Assembly: GCA_036393295.1 (NCBI GenBank)
Contig: DASWHF010000142.1
Coordinates: 1-5,105, forward strand
DNA length: 5,105 bases
Source of the DNA: DASWHF01 sp036393295
GTDB taxonomy: Bacteria; Pseudomonadota; Gammaproteobacteria; Acidiferrobacterales; UBA6901
Reading direction: 5' to 3'
Shown here: piece by piece, positions 1 to 5,105 of the stretch
How positions within the stretch are numbered: position 1 is the stretch's first letter
Layout of the letters: each line of letters starts with the position of its first letter
The notes under the pieces: generated by a model
Told to the model about the DNA's origin: nothing
The model's database searches: none
The model's input: the letters and a program-made list of their open reading frames with translations, nothing else
Program-made: the position numbers and the translations under genes

Positions 1-1
1 G

Positions 2-1378
2 GCGCGCTGGCAGCGGCGCTTCTACCTGATGGTGTTCGCCTACCTCGTCGCGCTGCTGGTGGTGGTCGTGCTGCCGCAGATCGCGCCGCGCAACGAGATC
101 GATCCGGCGATCCGCGCGCTGGCCGCCTGGGGACTGCCGGCCTTGTTCGTGCTCATGGCGCTGACGCCGGCCGAAAGCGATCCGCCCGAGGCGGCGCAGG
201 CGATCGACTACTTCTACAGCGTCTTCCTGATGCTCATGCTCGGCGTGGTGATCCTCGGCAGTTTCGCCTTCATGACGCTGGGGCGCATCGGCTACCTGGT
301 GTCGCTCACCTACATCGTGTTCGTGATCGCCGGGATTCTGCTTGCGATCGGGCTGGCGTGGAACCCGCGCACGGGCTACGCCGGCCTGAACGTGTTCATT
401 TCGCGCTACCTGTTTTCCATCGGCCTGCCGATCGAGCAGTGGCTGCAGCTGCTGGCCGAGCTGTCGCACGCCGAAGCGCGGCCCGAGCGTTTCCTCGCCG
501 ACGCGGTGGCGGCGCTCGCGCGGCTGCCCTCGGTCGAGGGCGCCGAGTGGCGCTCGCGCGGCGCACGCGGCGAGGCGGGCGCACGCACGGCGTATGCCGT
601 CGAGTTCGCCAATCGCGAAATCGCGCTCACCATCTACTCGCGCTACCGCACCAGTCCCGCGCTGCACGGCCACCTGCGGCTGCTGGGGCAACTCCTGGGA
701 GAGTTCTACCTCGCCAAGCTGCGCGAGCAGGCGCTGCAGGAGGCGAGCTACATGCAGGCGGTGCACGAGACCGGCGCGCGCGTCACGCATGACGTAAAGA
801 ACCTTCTGCAGTCGCTCAACGTCCTGTGCTCCGTTGCCGCCGCCGAGGGCGGCGAATCGCCGGCAGCGCTCGCCCTGGTGCGCCGCCAGCTGCCGGCCAT
901 CACGCAGCGCCTGGCGGCGACGCTCGACAAGCTGCAGCGCCCGGTCGCGGAGCCCGACAGCCGCATGCCGATCGGCGAGTGGTGGGAGGCGCTCGCGCGC
1001 CAGTACCGCGATCGCGGCGTGGAGTTCGCCGACAGCACCACGCCCGCGAACGCCGAGATTCCGCGGGCGCTGTTCGACAGCGTTGCCGACAACCTGCTGC
1101 AGAACGCGCTCGCCAAGCGCGCCGCGCAGCCCGGGGTGCGCGTGCGCGCGGCGCTGCCCGAGGGTGACGCCGAGGGGCTGCTGGTGTGCGACACCGGGCG
1201 CGCGGTTCCCGCGCCGGTGGCGGCGTCGCTGCTGCGCGCGCCCGTGCACTCGGAGGGCGGGCTGGGGATCGGCCTGTACCAGGCCGCGCGCCAGGCGGCG
1301 GCGGCGGGCTATGCGCTGCGGCTGGAATCGAACCGCGACGGCGAGGTGTGCTTCTCGCTCAGGCGCGCCGCCGCCTAG
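2..1378 (+). CDS. Membrane sensor histidine kinase, 5'-truncated by the window edge
   Basis: This is the C-terminal 458 residues of a two-component sensor kinase, which autophosphorylates a His using ATP and passes the phosphate to a response regulator. The reading frame is open to the window edge, so the ATG at 29 is probably internal and the true start lies upstream. Numbering from that Met, hydrophobic membrane segments lie at about 1-17, 31-46, 62-84 and 89-111. A GAF-like linker region follows at about 150-235. The dimerisation/phospho-acceptor box is THDVKNLLQSL, with His254. The ATPase domain shows the N-box DNLLQNAL (354-361), the G1 box DTG (388-390) and the G2 box GGLGIGL (410-416). 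The His box is of the HD-x-K-N type rather than the common HE-x-R-x-P. No response regulator is in the window, so the partner and signal are unknown. The gene converges on the cyclase gene. The kinase assignment is firm; the GAF-like call is weaker. Confidence 0.94.
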   Translation, partial: ARWQRRFYLMVFAYLVALLVVVVLPQIAPRNEIDPAIRALAAWGLPALFVLMALTPAESDPPEAAQAIDYFYSVFLMLMLGVVILGSFAFMTLGRIGYLVSLTYIVFVIAGILLAIGLAWNPRTGYAGLNVFISRYLFSIGLPIEQWLQLLAELSHAEARPERFLADAVAALARLPSVEGAEWRSRGARGEAGARTAYAVEFANREIALTIYSRYRTSPALHGHLRLLGQLLGEFYLAKLREQALQEASYMQAVHETGARVTHDVKNLLQSLNVLCSVAAAEGGESPAALALVRRQLPAITQRLAATLDKLQRPVAEPDSRMPIGEWWEALARQYRDRGVEFADSTTPANAEIPRALFDSVADNLLQNALAKRAAQPGVRVRAALPEGDAEGLLVCDTGRAVPAPVAASLLRAPVHSEGGLGIGLYQAARQAAAAGYALRLESNRDGEVCFSLRRAAA

Positions 1379-1385
1379 CCGCCGT

Positions 1386-2282
1386 TCAGCGTCCCGCCCC
1401 GCCCGTGTCGCAGACCGCCGTCCAGCCGTCGTCGGTCTGCTCGATCTCCCCCACGAGCCGCGCACCGTGCTGGATCAGGTCGTCCACCGTCACGGACACG
1501 GCCCGGCGCGTCGGGCCGGTGACGATGCGCGTATAGCCGAGCTTTTCCACCCGGCACTCGGCGAGGCGCGCTTCGGGATGCTCGCAGCTCGCGATCCACT
1601 TGTCGCCGACCTGGGTGATGGGTGAGATGACGCGCGCGCCGCGCGCGGCGAGCGCGTCGAGGGCCCTGGCCACTTTGATGCGCTCGTTTGCCGAAACGAT
1701 GTAGTGCGGGCCGGCGTCGAACACCTGGGCGTCGCCGCCGCCCGAGCGCAGGGGGCCCGGCAGCTTGCCGCCCGCCACGGCAAACAGCTCGTGCTCGCGC
1801 ACGTGCTTGTCGGTGCGGCTGGTTTCGCGCGTGAAGAGGCGGGCGTGCTCGTCGGAAAGGCGCGACACCACGTCGTGAAACCCGCGCGACACGAGCAGCT
1901 GTCCCGGCTTGGCGAAACTCATGACGCGCTGCGCGTCGTTGATGCCGTCGCCGATGACGTTGGTCTGGCCGTTGAGATCCTTGATGAGGCGCACCGGGCC
2001 GAGATTCACGCCCATGCGCAGCGCCAGCGGCCCGGCGCGGTCGCGCGCGGCGATTGCCGCGACGAGGGCATCCTCGGGGTCGCCCAGGAATACGACGGCG
2101 GCGCCGTCGCCGGTATCCAGGATCACCCGGTCCCACTGGCGCACGCGCTCCAGCGCGCTGCTGATCAGAGTGGTCAGCGCCTCCTTCAGGCGCAGCTGCT
2201 CCTGCACCGAATTGCGCGAGTACTCGGCGAGATCGAGAAAGAGCACGCTGCAGACCAGTGTGCGGCTGGAGGATTCGGCCAT
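1386..2282 (-). CDS. Class III adenylate/guanylate cyclase-type protein with a repeated C-terminal domain
   Basis: The 298-residue protein has no signal peptide or membrane segment, so it is probably cytoplasmic. Residues about 8-170 form a class III nucleotide cyclase catalytic domain, the family that makes cAMP or cGMP from ATP or GTP. The first metal-binding Asp is D17 in FLDLAEYS and the second is D59 in DTGDGAAVVF. The transition-state pair N115/R119 sits in GDGINDAQR. The positions that normally recognise the base (Lys and Asp in adenylate cyclases) appear to be Leu55 and Asn108, so the substrate cannot be assigned. Residues 194-291 hold two roughly 40-residue repeats of a domain I do not recognise. 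The start is fixed: an in-frame stop at 2295-2297 leaves ATG 2280-2282 as the only good choice, although no clear Shine-Dalgarno precedes it. The gene follows the prepilin gene by 27 bases and is likely co-transcribed. Class III membership is confident; actual cyclase activity is inferred. Confidence 0.92.
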   Translation of the reverse strand: MAESSSRTLVCSVLFLDLAEYSRNSVQEQLRLKEALTTLISSALERVRQWDRVILDTGDGAAVVFLGDPEDALVAAIAARDRAGPLALRMGVNLGPVRLIKDLNGQTNVIGDGINDAQRVMSFAKPGQLLVSRGFHDVVSRLSDEHARLFTRETSRTDKHVREHELFAVAGGKLPGPLRSGGGDAQVFDAGPHYIVSANERIKVARALDALAARGARVISPITQVGDKWIASCEHPEARLAECRVEKLGYTRIVTGPTRRAVSVTVDDLIQHGARLVGEIEQTDDGWTAVCDTGGAGR

Positions 2283-2285
2283 GCG

Positions 2286-2302
2286 CCGCGTATTCTACGC
2301 AG
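2286..2302 (-). other. Small hairpin immediately before the cyclase start codon
   Basis: On the - strand GCGTA and TACGC form a perfect 5-bp inverted repeat around a GAA loop. The stem extends outward by one G·U and one G-C pair to 7 bp, and ends three bases before the ATG at 2282. It sits where a ribosome binding site would be expected, and no good Shine-Dalgarno is visible there. A role in limiting cyclase translation is inference. Confidence 0.4.
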
Positions 2303-2330
2303 GCCGCCCCTAGGGCAGCAGCCCGGCGGC
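2303..2330 (-). other. Potential stem-loop spanning the prepilin stop codon
   Basis: On the - strand GCCGCC (2330-2325) pairs with GGCGGC (2308-2303). Nested inside, GGGC (2324-2321) pairs with GCCC (2316-2313) around a TGCT loop, leaving TAGG, which includes the stop codon, as a bulge. Ten potential pairs, all G-C, make it strong for its size. There is no T-run after it, so it is not a typical intrinsic terminator. It could stabilise or process the transcript, or reduce read-through into the cyclase gene. In DNA this GC-rich, such pairs can also arise by chance. Confidence 0.4.
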
Positions 2331-3086
2331 GATGAGCTTGGCGTAGAGCTCGCCGACCGTGATCCACGTAATCTGGTCGTCGAACTCGCCGTTCGCCGCG
2401 CCCACCGGCGCGGGCGTGTGCCAGACGAAGACGCGATCGCCATTGGTATTGGCGGCCTCGTCGATTCCGCCGCTGGCGAGCGCGCCGTTCTTGCCCGTCG
2501 AGAAAACCAGCGCGACAACGACGCTCTGATTGGTCAATATGTTGGTCGCCGGACCGCAGGTGGTCGCCGTGATGCCGGTGGCCGAACGGCAGACTACGAG
2601 GTCATTCGGCTGGCACGTGATGCCGTTGGCCTTCAGGTTGGTGGCGTTGGTGAAATGGGGCTGCGTCGAGGGACCGGCGCATCCGGTCAAAGCGACGGCA
2701 GGGCTGGATACGGCATATCGAATGCGATTGCCCCAGGCGTCGATCGCGTAGCCCGCCGCGTCGAAGACTTGAAAACCGATGGAGCGCGCGGGGAGCCAGC
2801 CGCCGTAGGGTCCGGGCGCGGAGCATGCGCCGCCGCCGAGCGGCGCCTCATCGCCCGCGCTGGTGGCGGTGGCCGGACACGGCAGCCTGCCATTGACGAC
2901 GGCAAAGGCGAGGATCAACTCGCGCGCCGCCTCGAGCCGGCGGCGCGTTTCCTCGAAGTTACGCTGCTCCGTCTGCGCGGACAGCGTGTACATGGCTGTC
3001 GCCAGCAGAAGGCTGATGATCACGAACACCACCGCCAGCTCGGTGAGGGTGAAGCCCTGCTGCCGGCGTGGCCGGAAAGCCGCCAT
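2310..3086 (-). CDS. Type IV prepilin-like protein with GFTLTE cleavage site
   Basis: The 258-residue protein starts with a short basic leader (MAAFRPRRQQG) followed by FTLTELAVVFVIISLLLATAM. This is a textbook class III signal: peptidase cleavage after Gly11, N-methylated Phe at +1 and Glu at +5 (E16). The helix would hold the protein in the inner membrane before assembly into a pilus or pseudopilus. After the amphipathic helix comes GRLPCP (66-71), then WLPARSIGF (97-105), DAWGNRIRYAVS (116-127), VVVALVFSTG (189-198) and FDDQITWITVGEL (235-247). Six Cys (70, 88, 136, 158, 166, 177) suggest disulfides in the periplasm. ATG 3084-3086 is preferred because it shares its A with the TGA of the upstream gene (TGATG), indicating translational coupling; a TTG one codon earlier is possible. 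It is longer than typical pseudopilins and matches no named pilin I can identify, so its machine (type IV pilus, MSHA-like or type II secretion) is open. Confidence 0.92.
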   Translation of the reverse strand: MAAFRPRRQQGFTLTELAVVFVIISLLLATAMYTLSAQTEQRNFEETRRRLEAARELILAFAVVNGRLPCPATATSAGDEAPLGGGACSAPGPYGGWLPARSIGFQVFDAAGYAIDAWGNRIRYAVSSPAVALTGCAGPSTQPHFTNATNLKANGITCQPNDLVVCRSATGITATTCGPATNILTNQSVVVALVFSTGKNGALASGGIDEAANTNGDRVFVWHTPAPVGAANGEFDDQITWITVGELYAKLIAAGLLP

Positions 3087-4810
3087 CAATTGCTGTCGAC
3101 GACGAGAACGCGGTCGTTGAACGGCGCCTTCGCGGCGGTTAGCACGCGGCTGATCGGATTCTGCTCGTAGATCCTGTCCCCGTTGTTGTTGCCGAACTCG
3201 AGGTAGTTGGCAAGCGTGGCGCTGGGGCGCGCCGTACCGTTGATGCTGCGACCCGCGAGGACTAGGAGCGAACGGACGTTGTTCTGGGTGCTCACCGGAA
3301 AGTCAATGCGCAGGCAGTTGGCGCCGGCGCAGCTGTTCGGCAGGTTGCTGGCGGTGTTCTTGACGGACACGGCGTAGTGGGTCAGGCGGTACCATTCATT
3401 GCGCACGAACCATCCCGTCGATCCGGGGCCCGTCGAGCTGGCGTCGAGCAAGGGATGATCCGTGACCACGCCGATATCTGCATTGACGAGAAACTCGTAC
3501 GACAGACCCAGCAAACCGGGTATTGTCGCGTCGGCACGGATATCGGCATGACCGTCGCTTCTGAGTGTGCCGGACGTAGTGGTGGCGGCCGATGCCCAAA
3601 AAAGAAGCAGACTCCTGTACTGCACGGTGATACGGCTAGGATCCAGCGTTCTCAGGGCCATCGCCACATTGTTCACGACCCCGTCGAATCGCAGCTGAAT
3701 TGCGCCGAGAGCGAGGTATGTGCCGGTACACTCGACCGTGGACGGCGAAGTAAACGTACAAGGAAAGACATTCGTGCCGTCGAGGGTGACGGTCGGGACA
3801 GTCGCGCTCCAACGGACGAATAAAGGGTCACATCGTGGATCCGGCGGGCCGGGACATCCCAGGGAGTAGTTGAATGGCAGCAGCCCTTGCGTTGTCGGGA
3901 CGATCCCCTCCCCCTTGTAAGCTGCGATGGCGGGATCAGCGAAAGGTGCAGCATACGGAAAAACGCGCGCGGTGCCCGTCAAACCCCAATTTGGAGCCGC
4001 GTACACATTGCGCAGCACCGGCGCGATCTCACGCTGCATGCGGTCCGCGACGGCCGCCTCGAGCGCCGGGATCAGGTCGGCGGTGGTGACCCTCAGCACC
4101 TGGTCGTTGAAGGACGCCGCCGGTCCTGTCGTCGAAAACGCCGGTGCCGGTGCGGCGGCGTCGAAGCACTCGATGTAGTCCAGGGGGTCCATCGCCGGCG
4201 CGGGCGCCGCGCGCGCCTGCGCCTGCGGAACGCATCCGGTGGCTGCCTGTACGTTCATCGCGGGGCCCGGAGCGATGATCAAGGCGACGACCTCGGGCGC
4301 GGCGGCGCCGTCGATCGCCATCGCACCCCCCCTGTCAGAGTTGATGTTGAGCAGCGTGGAACTGTTCTGCAGCCTCCAGCCCGGGGACACGACGTACCAG
4401 AGCGGTTCGGACGCGGCGTCGAGCAGCTTGTCGAGTCCCAGCGTGCGCCAGGGCAGACGGCCGACAGTTGCGCAGTCTGGGGTGGCCGACACAGGAGGTG
4501 GACCGGGCAGAGCGATCTGAGGTGCGGAGACGCCTTCGCTGGACGTGGCGATACTGTTTACTGCCTCCGGGCACGGCAGACGCCCGGGGTTCCTGTCGGT
4601 CTGGGCCGCATTGATTGCCATCCACCCGATCAGCGCCCGCTTGGCCTGGGCCAGCACCTTCGCGTTGTGCTCGCGATCGATACCCACGAACTGGCTGGCC
4701 GCATTGAGCCGGCTGACGAGCACATAGGCGAACACCATGACGGCGACCGCGAGCAGCGCAAGAAGCGCCATGCCGCGCTGCGCGCGGCGGCTACCGGGTC
4801 GCTGCACCAC
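3086..4810 (-). CDS. Large pilin-like protein with atypical prepilin site and duplicated C-terminal module
   Basis: The 574-residue protein has a basic leader (MVQRPGSRRAQRG) and one hydrophobic helix at about 14-34 (MALLALLAVAVMVFAYVLV). The break after Gly13 resembles a prepilin site, but +1 is Met and +5 is Ala18 instead of Glu, as in PilX- or GspK-type minor components. It then parallels its downstream neighbour: GRLPCP (76-81), GRLPWRTLGL (117-126), WYVVSPG (138-144), VVALIIAPG (174-182) and FNDQVLRVT (234-242). A beta-rich insert without recognised family covers about 265-440. A second module-like stretch follows: EWYRLTHYAVS (472-482), VRSLLVLAGR (512-521), YLEFGNNNGDR (536-546) and FNDRVLVVD (564-572). 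There are ten Cys in total. The GTG start at 4808-4810 has a GAGG ten bases upstream (4821-4824) and overlaps the preceding gene by 20 bases; GTG 4805-4807 is an alternative. It is probably a minor pilin, possibly tip-located. The pilin-like class is confident, the role is inferred. Confidence 0.85.
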   Translation of the reverse strand: MVQRPGSRRAQRGMALLALLAVAVMVFAYVLVSRLNAASQFVGIDREHNAKVLAQAKRALIGWMAINAAQTDRNPGRLPCPEAVNSIATSSEGVSAPQIALPGPPPVSATPDCATVGRLPWRTLGLDKLLDAASEPLWYVVSPGWRLQNSSTLLNINSDRGGAMAIDGAAAPEVVALIIAPGPAMNVQAATGCVPQAQARAAPAPAMDPLDYIECFDAAAPAPAFSTTGPAASFNDQVLRVTTADLIPALEAAVADRMQREIAPVLRNVYAAPNWGLTGTARVFPYAAPFADPAIAAYKGEGIVPTTQGLLPFNYSLGCPGPPDPRCDPLFVRWSATVPTVTLDGTNVFPCTFTSPSTVECTGTYLALGAIQLRFDGVVNNVAMALRTLDPSRITVQYRSLLLFWASAATTTSGTLRSDGHADIRADATIPGLLGLSYEFLVNADIGVVTDHPLLDASSTGPGSTGWFVRNEWYRLTHYAVSVKNTASNLPNSCAGANCLRIDFPVSTQNNVRSLLVLAGRSINGTARPSATLANYLEFGNNNGDRIYEQNPISRVLTAAKAPFNDRVLVVDSN

Positions 4811-5105
4811 GGCGGCCGATCCTCACCTTGCCATCGCCGATCACGTCCTTCACCTCGCCGGTAGCGCGATCCAGGGACTCGCCGACGCGCAGCTCGACGC
4901 GCCGGCCGTCCTCGCCGACGATCACGGTGACGCGGCTGGGATCGCCGCCGCGGCGAATGCGCAAGCCCTCGGGCTGGGTGCCCTCGGGCACCGCCGAGCC
5001 GTCGACCCACACCGTCGACTTGCCGAGCGATCGCTTCACGCTGCCGTCGACGCGCGTCGTCGGCGACGGGGCGAGCGCCGCCGGCTTGTCCGGCAGGCGC
5101 GCCTT
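4791..5105 (-). CDS. Unrecognised protein, C-terminal 104 residues only; first gene seen of the pilin operon
   Basis: The frame is open from the right edge to a TAG at 4791-4793, so only the C-terminal 104 residues are visible and the start lies outside the window. An internal GTG at 5037-5039 could be read as a start, but the in-frame sequence before it (ending in TTRVDGS) continues without a stop and looks like part of the same protein. The visible part begins with a Pro/Ala-rich stretch (LPDKPAALAPSPTT), probably a flexible linker. It is followed by a compact, beta-rich region containing KSTVWVDG and two VDG triplets 15 residues apart, then RVTVIVGEDGRRVELRVGE. No Cys, membrane segment or catalytic motif is visible. 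Its end overlaps the start of the large pilin-like gene by 20 bases, so the two are co-transcribed and probably coupled in translation. By position it may be a periplasmic accessory protein of the same machine; that is inference. Confidence 0.75.
   Translation of the reverse strand, partial: KARLPDKPAALAPSPTTRVDGSVKRSLGKSTVWVDGSAVPEGTQPEGLRIRRGGDPSRVTVIVGEDGRRVELRVGESLDRATGEVKDVIGDGKVRIGRRGAATR
4821..4829 (-). promoter_or_regulatory. Ribosome binding site for the large pilin-like gene
   Basis: Read on the - strand these bases are AAGGTGAGG, a purine-rich Shine-Dalgarno-like run. The GAGG part ends ten bases before GTG 4808-4810 and thirteen before the next GTG (4805-4807), which favours the first as the start. 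It lies inside the 3' end of the preceding gene, as expected for overlapping operon genes. Confidence 0.6.

Noticed and set aside
29..31. ATG at 29 as the true start of the histidine kinase
   Set aside because: The frame is open to the window edge with protein-like sequence (RWQRRFYL) before it, and it would start inside a membrane-proximal basic segment; the gene is more likely truncated.
1361..1376. AGGCG...CGCCT inverted repeat at the end of the kinase gene as a terminator
   Set aside because: Only five pairs, no T-run, and built from GC-rich Arg/Ala codons; not convincing as a terminator between the convergent genes.
2291..2296. TAGAAT on the - strand as a -10 promoter box for the cyclase
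   Set aside because: No acceptable -35 hexamer lies 16-18 bases upstream (about TGCTGC), and the hexamer is part of the hairpin repeat; co-transcription from upstream is simpler.
3087..3089. TTG start for the 258-residue prepilin
   Set aside because: The ATG directly after it overlaps the upstream stop in the common TGATG form and is the stronger codon; only one residue differs.
1704..3170. A 488-codon open frame on the + strand opposite the cyclase and pilin genes
   Set aside because: It runs antisense to two genes with clear protein motifs, contains no recognisable domain, and long antisense frames are expected at this GC.
3887..4864. A 325-codon + strand open frame opposite the large pilin-like gene
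   Set aside because: Arg/Gly/His-rich composition without motifs, antisense to a gene with a clear pilin-like helix and LPCP motif; a GC-driven shadow.

Overview
The window is about 5.1 kb of GC-rich bacterial DNA, roughly 70% GC in most places by hand-counted lines and almost fully coding. The high GC, Gram-negative type IV pilin-like proteins, a class III nucleotide cyclase and a membrane histidine kinase fit a proteobacterium, most plausibly a betaproteobacterium. That assignment is inference, because no phylogenetic marker is present. No stretch over 300 bases lacks a gene, and I see no RNA gene, insertion sequence, CRISPR array or origin.

Left end, + strand (2-1378): the C-terminal part of a membrane-anchored sensor histidine kinase whose start lies outside the window. 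It has several membrane helices, a GAF-like linker, a phospho-acceptor His box and an ATPase domain. It converges on the genes to its right with only 7 bases between the two stop codons.

The rest, all on the - strand and read from right to left, looks like one operon whose beginning is outside the window. It holds: (1) the C-terminal end of a small unrecognised protein (4791-5105); (2) a 574-residue pilin-like protein with an atypical prepilin site (3086-4810), overlapping gene 1 by 20 bases; (3) a 258-residue prepilin with a classical GFTLTE site (2310-3086), sharing one base with gene 2's stop codon; and (4) a 298-residue class III adenylate/guanylate cyclase-type protein (1386-2282), 27 bases further on. 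The gap before the cyclase is filled by two adjacent potential stem-loops.

The two pilin-like proteins share an architecture: N-terminal hydrophobic helix, a GRLPCP motif, an LPxRxxG segment, then a Cys-containing globular part ending in a F-[ND]-D-[QR] motif. The larger one appears to carry a second copy of the C-terminal module, separated from the first by a lower-GC insert. The likely picture is a set of minor pilins or pseudopilins for a type IV pilus-like or type II secretion-like machine, co-expressed with a cyclase. The cyclase keeps its metal-binding and transition-state residues but has unusual residues at the base-recognition positions, and it ends in a tandemly repeated domain. The pairing of pilin-like genes with this cyclase is the most interesting aspect of the window.
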